Source: an uncultured Clostridia bacterium
Lineage (GTDB): Bacteria; Bacillota; Clostridia; Peptostreptococcales; Anaerovoracaceae
Length of the DNA stretch: 5,913 nucleotides
Assembly: GCA_934278965.1 (NCBI GenBank)
Contig: CAKQWL010000008.1
Span: forward strand, 1 to 5,913
Direction: 5' to 3'
The stretch's first letter is position 1; the number at the start of each line of letters is the position of its first letter. Shown here piece after piece: positions 1 to 5,263 of the stretch. The translations under genes were made by a program, and so were the position numbers. The notes under the pieces are model-generated. The model was not told the DNA's origin. It worked only from the letters and a program-made list of their open reading frames with translations, and made no database searches.

Positions 1-665
1 TTTCGGCCGAGGCTGTTCCGCTGGGAATCCTTTTCGGGTGCGGCGCGATTTATGTCATCAATCATGTACCGGCCGCATGGCTTTGCGATTACGGCGAAAC
101 GCCTTCCGAAGAGCTTCTGGATTCCGAACACCAACGAGTGCAAGGGATGCCGTGGAAGCTGGTCTTTTCAGCTCTTTTTATTGCCTTTGGTATTTTCTTT
201 GGTGTGCGGGATGTGAATTACGGATTCACGGCGCTCCTACAGCTCTGGCTCTTGCTTTTGATTGCCATTTCGGACGCCAAGTATCGAATTATTCCGGATC
301 AGTTTGTTCTTTTTCTTGCGCTATTTGCTTTCCCGATGTCTGTTTATCATACGGGAGTTTTGGACATGCTTCTGGGTCTTTTGCTTGGGGCTGGTGTTAT
401 GCTGGCAACGGCGCTGATCGGGCGAATCATTTTTTCACGGGAAGCACTCGGATTTGGTGATGTAAAACTTGCTGCGGCACTTGGATTGACGGGTGGATTT
501 GCCGGCATCGCGTTCATACTGATTGCGGCGGCGCTTTTGTCCTGCGGATTTTTTTTATATCTTCTTCTTCGCAGAAAGGTCCAGAGGGGAGATTCTCTTC
601 CGCTGGCGCCCTGTCTCGCACTGGCGGCCGCCGGATATTTATTTTTGCAGGGAGCGTTTCTCTGA
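1..665 (+). CDS. Prepilin peptidase, A24 family (5' end outside window)
   Basis: The frame is open from the first complete codon at 3; the start codon lies upstream of the window. Family role: a membrane aspartyl protease that removes leader peptides from type IV pilin or competence pseudopilin precursors. Residues are counted from the codon at 3. Both A24 aspartates are visible: D91 in SDAKYRIIPD and D153 in GFGDVKL. Hydrophobic segments lie near 5-20, 51-68, 73-90, 100-115, 122-140 and 163-187, and a PLAPCLALAA stretch near the C-terminus resembles the family's conserved final helix. The first helix (GILFGCGAIYVINHVPAAW) resembles the usual N-terminal GSFLNVVIxRLP helix, so probably few residues are missing. 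The loop after it is only about 28 residues and lacks the paired CxxC motifs of the N-methylase domain, so this is probably a peptidase-only form. The family call is firm; the pilus system served is unknown because upstream genes are not in view. No convincing terminator follows the stop. Confidence 0.85.
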   Translation, partial: SAEAVPLGILFGCGAIYVINHVPAAWLCDYGETPSEELLDSEHQRVQGMPWKLVFSALFIAFGIFFGVRDVNYGFTALLQLWLLLLIAISDAKYRIIPDQFVLFLALFAFPMSVYHTGVLDMLLGLLLGAGVMLATALIGRIIFSREALGFGDVKLAAALGLTGGFAGIAFILIAAALLSCGFFLYLLLRRKVQRGDSLPLAPCLALAAAGYLFLQGAFL

Positions 666-706
666 CGCGAATAATCTTGCCGGATAAGCCGGGAGGTGCA
701 GCGTCT

Positions 707-770
707 AAAACAAAAAAAATAAAAAATAATTCAGAAAATTCTTGCAAAACTCGTGGGACTGTGTTATATT
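707..770 (+). promoter_or_regulatory. Strong sigma-A-type promoter with A-rich UP-like element
   Basis: The -35 is TTGCAA at 742-747 and the -10 is TATATT at 765-770, separated by exactly 17 nt. A TG at 762-763 makes an extended -10. Just upstream, 707-740 is almost pure A/T with several A-tracts, as expected of an UP element. Transcription should begin near 777. The combination suggests a highly active promoter. It is aimed at the short RNA ending at the terminator near 939, not directly at truA. The motifs are seen directly; promoter strength is inferred. Confidence 0.7.
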
Positions 771-776
771 AAATAC

Positions 777-939
777 AAGAAGCAGGTCAGCGAGGCCGCG
801 GCCAAGCTTTTTAGAGAAAATAGGTACGAGCCGAAAAAGAGCTTGGACCGATTTGCAGGAAAGGGGTGAGTCCGCCAGAAGTTTTTGAGGAAATGAAATA
901 ACACCGGTCGAAAGAAGTCGGCCGGTGTTGTTCTTTTTT
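777..939 (+). ncRNA. Candidate structured small RNA or attenuated leader upstream of truA
   Basis: About 160 nt lie between a strong promoter (start near 777) and an intrinsic terminator (900-939), with no convincing protein gene inside. Visible pairing includes CCAAGCT at 802-808 with AGCTTGG at 840-846. That helix encloses a small hairpin, GGT-ACGA-GCC (823-832), and is flanked by GGT (785-787) facing ACC (847-849). A perfect palindrome GGCCGCGGCC lies at 794-803, and GGTG (865-868) can pair with CGCC (873-876). The 794-798 GGCCG can also pair with CGGCC in the 3' arm of the terminator, which would allow an antiterminator, but this is speculative. Two readings remain: an independent abundant sRNA, or a cis-acting leader of truA. 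By eye it does not match TPP, FMN, SAM, purine, ZTP, fluoride, c-di-GMP or T-box consensus, nor SRP RNA, whose GGAAGGAAGCAGC core is absent. The ACGA loop recalls guanidine-II hairpins, but only one copy is seen. Confidence 0.5.
900..939 (+). terminator. Intrinsic terminator of the leader/sRNA unit
   Basis: An 11-bp stem (AACACCGGTCG at 900-910 against CGGCCGGTGTT at 919-929, with one G-U wobble) encloses the 8-nt loop AAAGAAGT. It is followed by GTTCTTTTTTG, a T-rich run ending at 939. Shape and run are typical of a strong rho-independent terminator. It lies upstream of truA and well downstream of the prepilin peptidase, so it mainly ends the transcript from the 742-770 promoter. Confidence 0.88.
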
Positions 940-962
940 GCGGGGATTACGGAAACTGCATC

Positions 963-991
963 TTGCAGATTTTTACGGAAAATGGCATACT
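963..991 (+). promoter_or_regulatory. Probable truA promoter
   Basis: TTGCAG at 963-968 and CATACT at 986-991 are 17 nt apart, with TG at 983-984 giving an extended -10. The -35 is a weak match, but the site sits just after the terminator at 900-939 and 57 nt before the truA start. This is where a separate truA promoter would be needed if the upstream terminator is efficient. Confidence 0.45.
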
Positions 992-1047
992 TGAAGGGTA
1001 GAAACGAGCGAAAATACGATGCTCGGAAAAGAGGAGAGGCAGGAGCA

Positions 1048-1890
1048 ATGAGCGGCAGTCAGAGCAAAAATGTCCTTTTAACGATCGCGTATGATGGAAC
1101 GAATTTTTCGGGGTGGCAGCGCCAGCCGGAGCGGCGCACTGTGCAGGGAGAACTGGAGCGGGTGCTTTCGGAGCTTTGCTGTATACCGATTCGCCTGAAC
1201 GGAACCAGCCGTACAGATGCCGGAGTGCATGCACTCGGACAGCGCGCTACATTCAGCGGAGATTTCGGAATTCCGGTCTCTCGGATCGCGACAGCGGCAA
1301 ATAATCTGCTTGCCGGAAGCAAGCTGATGGCAACGGGAGATGTCCGAATCCTTTCGGCAGTTGAGATGCCGCCCGAATTCCACGCGCGATTTGATGCGGT
1401 CGGTAAAAAATATCTTTACCGAATTCGGTGTGCTGCCCAGCCGGAGGTGTTTCTGCGAAATTACCGTTATCAGCTGTCGGCGGACCTGGACAAAGACGCG
1501 ATGAACAAAGCCGCATCCTATATCGTCGGAACTCATGATTTCAAGTGCTTTCAGGCTTCCGGCGGAGAGGAAAAGGAAACGACGGTTCGGACAATTTACG
1601 ATCTTTCTGTTTTGGAGGAGAAGAGCACGGCGGTTTTCGGGCAATTCGGCAGTACGGAGGCTTTTGGGCGGGAGCTGGTGATTTCCGTACAAGGGGACGG
1701 TTTTCTTTACAATATGGTCCGGATCATCGCCGGGACCCTGGTCGAGGTCGGGCTCGGCAGACGGAAGCCGGAGGAGCTTTTTGAAATTCTCAGGAGTGAA
1801 AGCCGCGCACGGGCCGGACATACCGCGCCTCCGCAGGGACTGTATCTGGCAGAGGTGTATTACAAAAATACGGAGAACATCACGCGCTGA
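1048..1890 (+). CDS. truA: tRNA pseudouridine(38-40) synthase TruA
   Basis: Converts uridines 38, 39 and 40 of the tRNA anticodon stem-loop to pseudouridine in the cytoplasm. The 280-residue product has the family landmarks in order: LLTIAYDGTNFSGWQRQP at 10-27, the catalytic motif SRTDAGVHALGQ with D57 as nucleophile, GKKYLYRI near 117-124 (the active-site tyrosine region), and GDGFLYNMVRIIAGTLVEVG from 216. The ATG at 1048 is chosen because AGGAG lies just upstream at 1041-1045, with a further GAGGAGAGG at 1031-1039, and the family N-terminus follows at once. An in-frame ATG at 982 lacks a ribosome site and overlaps the likely promoter. Extending to 925 would translate the terminator hairpin. 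The segment between VRTIYDLSV and ELVISVQGDG looks about 10-15 residues longer than I expect, which may be lineage-specific. It appears monocistronic. Confidence 0.97.
   Translation: MSGSQSKNVLLTIAYDGTNFSGWQRQPERRTVQGELERVLSELCCIPIRLNGTSRTDAGVHALGQRATFSGDFGIPVSRIATAANNLLAGSKLMATGDVRILSAVEMPPEFHARFDAVGKKYLYRIRCAAQPEVFLRNYRYQLSADLDKDAMNKAASYIVGTHDFKCFQASGGEEKETTVRTIYDLSVLEEKSTAVFGQFGSTEAFGRELVISVQGDGFLYNMVRIIAGTLVEVGLGRRKPEELFEILRSESRARAGHTAPPQGLYLAEVYYKNTENITR
1398..1420 (+). repeat. Inverted repeat inside truA
   Basis: TCGGTAAA (1398-1405) and TTTACCGA (1413-1420) are perfect 8-nt arms around a 7-nt loop, within the codons for the conserved GKKYLYRI segment. The arms may simply result from codon choice. 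No U-run follows, so it is not a terminator. Confidence 0.5.
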
Positions 1891-1963
1891 GAAGTTCGTG
1901 TTTGAAACAATTTGTCTTGGCACAGAATCCGTGCGGCAATGGATCAGCAGTGAATACAGGCCG

Positions 1964-1993
1964 TTGAAAAAGGACGGTCGTTTGTGGTATACT
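1964..1993 (+). promoter_or_regulatory. Promoter of the comEB-wecA-wecB group
   Basis: TTGAAA at 1964-1969 and TATACT at 1988-1993 are 18 nt apart, and TG at 1985-1986 gives an extended -10. The predicted transcription start near 2000 leaves a leader of about 60 nt before the deaminase ATG at 2063. No clear terminator follows truA in 1891-1963, so read-through from truA is also possible. Only a short GCAC...GTGC hairpin without a T-run is seen there, around 1920-1935. Confidence 0.68.
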
Positions 1994-2062
1994 ACAAGGT
2001 ACAAATAGAGGTCGACCGAGCAGGACAATGGGTCAGGAATATAGATACGGAAGGAGCAGGGG

Positions 2063-2518
2063 ATGAGCGAAAGACCAAGCTGGGACGAATATTTTATGGA
2101 AATGGCGGTGCTTACTGCCAGGCGCTCGACTTGTATGCGCAGGCAGGTCGGTGCAGTGATTGTAAAGGACAGGCATATTATCGCGACCGGATATAACGGA
2201 GCGCCGCGCGGGATTGCCCATTGTGCGGATCGCGGCGGTTGTCTGCGGCAGAAGCTCGGAATCCCGTCGGGAGAGCGGCATGAGCTCTGTATGGCGCTTC
2301 ATGCGGAACAGAACGCGATTATCCAGGCGGCGACGCTGGGGCAGAGCATTGAAGGAGCCTCGATTTATGTGACACATCAGCCGTGTGTGATCTGCGCGAA
2401 AATGATTATCAACGCCGGCATTCGGCGCATTGTCGTAAAAGAGGGGTATCCGGATGAACTGTCGGTGGATATTTTGGCAGAGGCCGGACTTCGGATTGTT
2501 ATGTTGGGGGAGCATTAG
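2063..2518 (+). CDS. comEB: Deoxycytidylate (dCMP) deaminase, ComEB-like
   Basis: Zinc-dependent cytosolic enzyme that converts dCMP to dUMP, feeding thymidylate synthesis. The 151-residue product has the full cytidine/dCMP deaminase signature: HAEQNA with zinc ligand H80 and catalytic E82, and PCVICAK with zinc ligands C108 and C111. GYNGAPRG at 43-50 and [13 protein letters not shown] are typical of dCMP deaminases rather than free cytidine or tRNA adenosine deaminases. Extra conserved cysteines and histidines (C24, H73, C76) fit a second metal site seen in some members. The length is normal for the bacterial family. The ATG is supported by AAGGAG at 2051-2056, 6 nt upstream. It is the first gene of a group with wecA (9-nt gap). 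In Bacillus subtilis the homologue is comEB in a competence operon, but here the neighbours are surface-glycan genes, so a competence role should not be inferred from the name. Confidence 0.94.
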   Translation: MSERPSWDEYFMEMAVLTARRSTCMRRQVGAVIVKDRHIIATGYNGAPRGIAHCADRGGCLRQKLGIPSGERHELCMALHAEQNAIIQAATLGQSIEGASIYVTHQPCVICAKMIINAGIRRIVVKEGYPDELSVDILAEAGLRIVMLGEH

Positions 2519-2527
2519 AGGATAGAA

Positions 2528-3778
2528 ATGAGTTTTTGGTTTGTTTTTTTGACAGCATTTATTTTATCAGTACTTTTTACACCGGCGGCGATCGCCATCG
2601 CACCGAAAATCGGTGCGATTGATATTCCAAAGGACGGCAGGCGGATGCACACAAAGCCGATCCCGCGCTTTGGCGGACTGGCGATCTTTATCGGAACAAC
2701 GGCAGGGCTTCTTGCAACGGTGTTTTTTGCGATGCCGATGTATCACCGGTATTTTCTGGAGGCGTATCCGGGAGCGGAATTCTTGCCGCAGCCTGTTTCC
2801 AAGATGATCGGAGTGATCGCGGGAGGCGTGCTGATCTATATTCTCGGAGTGGTCGATGATCTGAAAGGACTGCCGGCAAAAGGAAAGCTGGCCGGTCAGA
2901 TTGTATGCGCCGCCGTTGCTTATTACTTCGGTGTGCGGATAAACTTTGTAACGAATCATTTTTCACCGATGGAGGATCATATCTTTTTTGCGGGGGCGCT
3001 TTCGGCATTTTTAACGATTCTCTGGATTGTCGGCATTACCAATACCGTCAATCTGATCGACGGTCTTGACGGACTGGCCGCCGGCATCGCGGCAATCGCG
3101 TCACTGTGCCTTGCTTATACTGCGTATATTCACGGTGCGTATCTGACGGCATTCGCGATGTTGGCTCTGGCCGGCGGTGCGCTCGGCTTTCTGCCGTACA
3201 ACTTCCATCCGGCGAAAATCTTTATGGGGGACGGCGGCTCCCTGTTTCTGGGTTATATGCTGGCGGTGCTTTCTATTGTCGGGCCGGTCAAAGGAGCAAC
3301 CGTGCTGGCGATGATCGCGCCGGTGCTGGTGCTCGGTGTACCGATTTTCGATACAGGATTTGCGATCCTGCGCCGTATTGCCAACAAACGGCCCATTATG
3401 GAGGCGGATAAGGGCCACCTGCATCATCGACTGATGGCGGCCGGATTCGGGCAGAGAAGAACGGTGCTGTCGCTTTACGGAATCAGCGGGGTTATGGGAC
3501 TTGCCGCCGTACTTTTTTCGAGAGATCTTTTTGTGGAAATGGGCGGGCTGGTTGCCATTGCCGCCATGTACATTTATATTTTCCTGACGGATGCGAATCA
3601 TTGGAAGCTGTCGCTGAAGGCCGTTCCGGCAGATTCGGAGACGGGGGATGCCGGTGCGGCGGAGGGTACTGCGCCGGAAGCTGCGGTACTGAAAGGTGCG
3701 GATCCGGAGCAAGCGGTACCGGAAGAATCCGAGCCGATTATCACCGTGATGGAGTCGGACGGCTCCGACGACGAATAG
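2528..3778 (+). CDS. wecA: Polyprenyl-phosphate GlcNAc-1-phosphate transferase (WecA/TagO/RgpG family)
   Basis: Integral membrane enzyme that moves GlcNAc-1-phosphate from UDP-GlcNAc to undecaprenyl phosphate, the first lipid-linked step of teichoic acid or related surface polymers. The 416-residue product has about ten hydrophobic segments and the family's cytoplasmic motifs: KPIPRFGGLA (43-52), GVVDDLKGL (107-115, the metal-binding Asp pair), NTVNLIDGLDGLAAG (172-186), NFHPAKIFMGDGGS (225-238) and GHLHHRL (296-302). The HLHHRL motif points to the WecA/TagO branch rather than MraY, which uses MurNAc-pentapeptide. The ATG follows AGAGG at 2517-2521, which overlaps the deaminase stop codon, so the two genes are tightly linked. 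Oddity: after the last membrane segment a tail of about 50 residues (364-416), rich in Ala, Glu, Gly, Pro and Asp, ends in DGSDDE. It has an imperfect 10-residue repeat and no recognised domain. The next gene, wecB, supports a shared role in ManNAc-containing glycan synthesis. Confidence 0.93.
   Translation: MSFWFVFLTAFILSVLFTPAAIAIAPKIGAIDIPKDGRRMHTKPIPRFGGLAIFIGTTAGLLATVFFAMPMYHRYFLEAYPGAEFLPQPVSKMIGVIAGGVLIYILGVVDDLKGLPAKGKLAGQIVCAAVAYYFGVRINFVTNHFSPMEDHIFFAGALSAFLTILWIVGITNTVNLIDGLDGLAAGIAAIASLCLAYTAYIHGAYLTAFAMLALAGGALGFLPYNFHPAKIFMGDGGSLFLGYMLAVLSIVGPVKGATVLAMIAPVLVLGVPIFDTGFAILRRIANKRPIMEADKGHLHHRLMAAGFGQRRTVLSLYGISGVMGLAAVLFSRDLFVEMGGLVAIAAMYIYIFLTDANHWKLSLKAVPADSETGDAGAAEGTAPEAAVLKGADPEQAVPEESEPIITVMESDGSDDE
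2597..2619 (+). repeat. Perfect 10-bp inverted repeat near the 5' end of wecA
   Basis: ATCGCACCGA (2597-2606) and TCGGTGCGAT (2610-2619) are exact reverse complements separated by AAA. The repeat encodes IAPKIGAI, about 70 nt into the gene. No T-run follows. It could slow ribosomes or polymerase, act as a binding site, or be chance; the sequence alone does not decide. Confidence 0.6.
3674..3720 (+). repeat. Imperfect direct repeat in the WecA tail
   Basis: The 17-mers at 3674-3690 and 3704-3720 both begin CCGGA and share GCGGTAC, matching at 12 of 17 positions with a 30-nt period. They encode the parallel segments PEAAV and PEQAV. This suggests the low-complexity tail grew by short duplication. 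Confidence 0.4.
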
Positions 3779-3938
3779 CCCGCTTCCGACAAGCCGCCGC
3801 AGGCAAAGGCGGCGCACGAAACAGGTTCCGGCGGCGTGACGAGCAGGTTTCGGCAAGCCGAACCATAAAAAGAGACCGGGCGCAAAAAGAAAAAGCGTGC
3901 GGCGAAAACGAAACGACAGGAGTGGAGAAAGACAGAAA
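3779..3938 (+). other. Hairpin-containing spacer between wecA and wecB
   Basis: This 160-nt gap is unusually long for genes that otherwise look co-transcribed. It holds two hairpins: GCCGCC at 3793-3798 with GGCGGC at 3808-3813, and 3846-3864, where GGTT-T-CGG pairs with CCG-AACC around CAAG with one bulged T. Neither has a T-run, so they are not standard terminators. The second half (3866-3938) is purine-rich. I see no promoter with both boxes. The wecA frame remains open through the first half until a TAA at 3866-3868. The spacer may be an mRNA processing or stability element, or a decayed end of wecA. Confidence 0.45.
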
Positions 3939-5051
3939 ATGAAAGTACTTACAGTTTTCGGAACGAGACCGGAAGCGATCAAGATGGCGCCTCTGGTAAA
4001 GAAATTACAAGCAGAGGAAGGCATGGAGTCCGTGCTTTGTGTAACGGCGCAGCACCGGGAGATGCTCGATCAGGTTTTGACGCTTTTTGAGTTGACGCCG
4101 GACTACGATTTGAATATTATGAAACCAAACCAGACAATCAGCATGATTACCGCCAATGTGCTTTTAGGTCTGGATCCTATCATGGAAAAAGAGAAGCCGG
4201 ATATCGTGCTGGTGCACGGTGACACGACGACCACCTTTGCTTCGGCGCTTTCGGCTTTTTATCATCAGGTCAGTGTGGGGCATGTCGAGGCGGGCCTCCG
4301 CACTTATGACAAATATTCTCCGTTCCCGGAGGAAATGAACCGTATTTTGACAGGGCATATCGCGGATCTGCATTTCGCACCGACGGAGCGCAACCGGGAA
4401 AATCTGCTCCGGGAAGGCGTCCGGGAGGAAGCCATTCATATTACGGGAAATACCGTGGTAGACGCTCTGCTGGAAGTGGCAGGGAAGCCGTATGAGTTTG
4501 AGGATGAAACCCTTGCGAAGCTGGATTTTGAGAACAAACGGGTCATCACGGTGACGTGTCACAGACGGGAAAATCTCGGAGAAAACATGGAGCACATCTT
4601 TGGAGCGATTCGGAAGATTGCAGATGAGTTTGAGGATGTCGAGATTGTATACCCGCTGCATCTGAATCCGAAGGTGCGCAGCATCGCGGGGCGTATCCTG
4701 ACCGGAGCGGAAAACATCCATTTGATAGAACCGCTGGCTTATCAGCCGTTTGTTAATTTACAGGCGCGGTCTTTTCTGATCATCACCGAGTCCGGCGGCA
4801 TGCAGGAGGAAGCGCCGTCTCTTGGGAAACCGGTGCTTGTCGTGCGAAAAGAAACAGAACGCCCGGAGGCGGTCGCGGCCGGTACCGTGAAACTGGCCGG
4901 GGTGGATCAGGAGACGATTTACCGTATGACAAAAGAACTCCTCACCGATCCGGCGGCCTACGCGAAAATGGCGCATGCGGTGAATCCGTACGGAGACGGG
5001 CATGCCTGCGAGCGAATTGTTGCGGCGCTGAAGAGGTGGAAAAAGGACTGA
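3939..5051 (+). CDS. wecB: UDP-N-acetylglucosamine 2-epimerase, non-hydrolysing (WecB/MnaA)
   Basis: Cytosolic enzyme that interconverts UDP-GlcNAc and UDP-ManNAc, supplying ManNAc (or ManNAcA precursor) for teichoic-acid linkage units and other surface glycans. The 370-residue length is normal. Landmarks in order: FGTRPEAIKMAP with R10 and K15; HGDTTTTFA with D95; VGHVEAGLRT with E117; FPEEMNR with E131; GNTVVDAL (170-177); VTCHRRENLGEN with H208; and SGGMQEEAPSLGKP near the C-terminus. D95, E117 and E131 fall at the positions known as catalytic in the E. coli enzyme; H208 corresponds to its H213. The ATG at 3939 gives the family N-terminus MKVLTVFGTRPEAIK. Upstream GGAG (3924-3927, 11 nt away) and AGGAG (3918-3922) are rather distant ribosome sites. 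An in-frame ATG at 3897 would add 14 basic residues not typical of the family. Oddity: T-E-S-G-G at 283-287, where the family usually has TDSGG. Confidence 0.96.
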   Translation: MKVLTVFGTRPEAIKMAPLVKKLQAEEGMESVLCVTAQHREMLDQVLTLFELTPDYDLNIMKPNQTISMITANVLLGLDPIMEKEKPDIVLVHGDTTTTFASALSAFYHQVSVGHVEAGLRTYDKYSPFPEEMNRILTGHIADLHFAPTERNRENLLREGVREEAIHITGNTVVDALLEVAGKPYEFEDETLAKLDFENKRVITVTCHRRENLGENMEHIFGAIRKIADEFEDVEIVYPLHLNPKVRSIAGRILTGAENIHLIEPLAYQPFVNLQARSFLIITESGGMQEEAPSLGKPVLVVRKETERPEAVAAGTVKLAGVDQETIYRMTKELLTDPAAYAKMAHAVNPYGDGHACERIVAALKRWKKD

Positions 5052-5117
5052 AACCGCGAAACCGCAAACAATAAAAAATGACACGCAAAAAACAGCAAAC
5101 TTGTTTTACACAAAAAT

Positions 5118-5140
5118 AAAAAAGGAACGACTTTTTTTCT
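5118..5140 (+). terminator. Weak intrinsic terminator candidate after wecB
   Basis: AAAAAAG (5118-5124) pairs with CTTTTTT (5131-5137) around GAACGA, followed by TCT. The stem is almost entirely A-U, so it would be a poor hairpin, but the T-run is real and the position, between wecB and the next promoter, is right. A second A/T-rich hairpin lies at 5089-5107 (AAAACA/TGTTTT). The rest of 5052-5168 is A-rich with an 8-nt near-tandem repeat (AAACCGC) at 5051-5066. Confidence 0.35.
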
Positions 5141-5168
5141 CAAAACCGGAAAACACAGCGAAGGAATG

Positions 5169-5197
5169 TTTACGGCCGGAGAAAAGACGGGTATAAT
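5169..5197 (+). promoter_or_regulatory. Promoter of the ATP synthase operon
   Basis: TTTACG at 5169-5174 and a perfect TATAAT at 5192-5197 are 17 nt apart. The start would fall near 5204, giving a leader of about 55 nt before the atpI-like gene, with a ten-codon ORF inside it. The location ahead of atpI-atpB supports the assignment. Confidence 0.65.
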
Positions 5198-5230
5198 ACA
5201 GGAAATTTCCGCAGAGCGAAGAGTGAGAAA

Positions 5231-5263
5231 ATGCGGAAAGAACAGAAAGGAGGACGGGTTTGA
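5231..5263 (+). CDS. Possible ten-residue leader peptide before atpI
   Basis: ATG at 5231 opens a ten-codon frame (MRKEQKGGRV) whose TGA at 5261-5263 overlaps the TTG start of the next gene. The upstream ribosome site is weak (AAGAG at 5219-5223). The overlap would permit translational coupling, and the ribosome site of the next gene lies inside this frame. It may be chance, since the purine-rich ribosome site itself gives Lys-Gly-Gly-Arg codons. No homology is recognised. Confidence 0.22.
   Translation: MRKEQKGGRV
5247..5253 (+). promoter_or_regulatory. Ribosome binding site fixing a TTG start
   Basis: AAGGAGG is a perfect Shine-Dalgarno sequence 6 nt before TTG at 5260. The nearby ATG at 5267 is in another frame that soon stops, so this site decides the start of the atpI-like gene. 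Confidence 0.8.

Noticed and set aside
38..460. Open frame of 140 codons at the left edge, + strand
   Set aside because: It lies in another frame across the prepilin peptidase, whose frame carries the catalytic motifs; its translation is Arg/Ser/Cys-rich and unlike a protein family.
677..698. Terminator for the prepilin peptidase (CCGG-ATAAG-CCGG)
   Set aside because: Only a 4-bp stem, followed by A-rich rather than T-rich sequence on this strand.
823..832. Guanidine-II (mini-ykkC) riboswitch because of the ACGA tetraloop
   Set aside because: That class needs two ACGR-looped hairpins in tandem; only one is found, and truA is not a guanidine-related gene.
785..850. Possible SRP RNA because of an AGGTCAG...GGCC...CCAAG resemblance
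   Set aside because: The diagnostic GGAAGGAAGCAGC core and its GGAA tetraloop are absent.
925..1047. Longer N-terminal extension of TruA beginning at 925, or at ATG 982
   Set aside because: The 925 start lies in the terminator stem and neither has a ribosome site; ATG 1048 has AGGAG and begins just before the conserved N-terminus.
1078..2028. Antisense open frame of 316 codons over truA
   Set aside because: Its composition is that of a shadow frame (Arg, Ser, His, Cys rich), there is no ribosome site or family resemblance, and it covers a certain gene.
3846..3871. wecA terminator or wecB promoter at the hairpin followed by CATAAAA
   Set aside because: No T-run follows the hairpin, and no acceptable -35 lies at the correct distance from the A/T-rich hexamer.
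3101..4024. Antisense open frame of 307 codons over wecA and the spacer
   Set aside because: Very Arg/His-rich translation with no motif; explained as a shadow of the GC-biased third codon positions of wecA.
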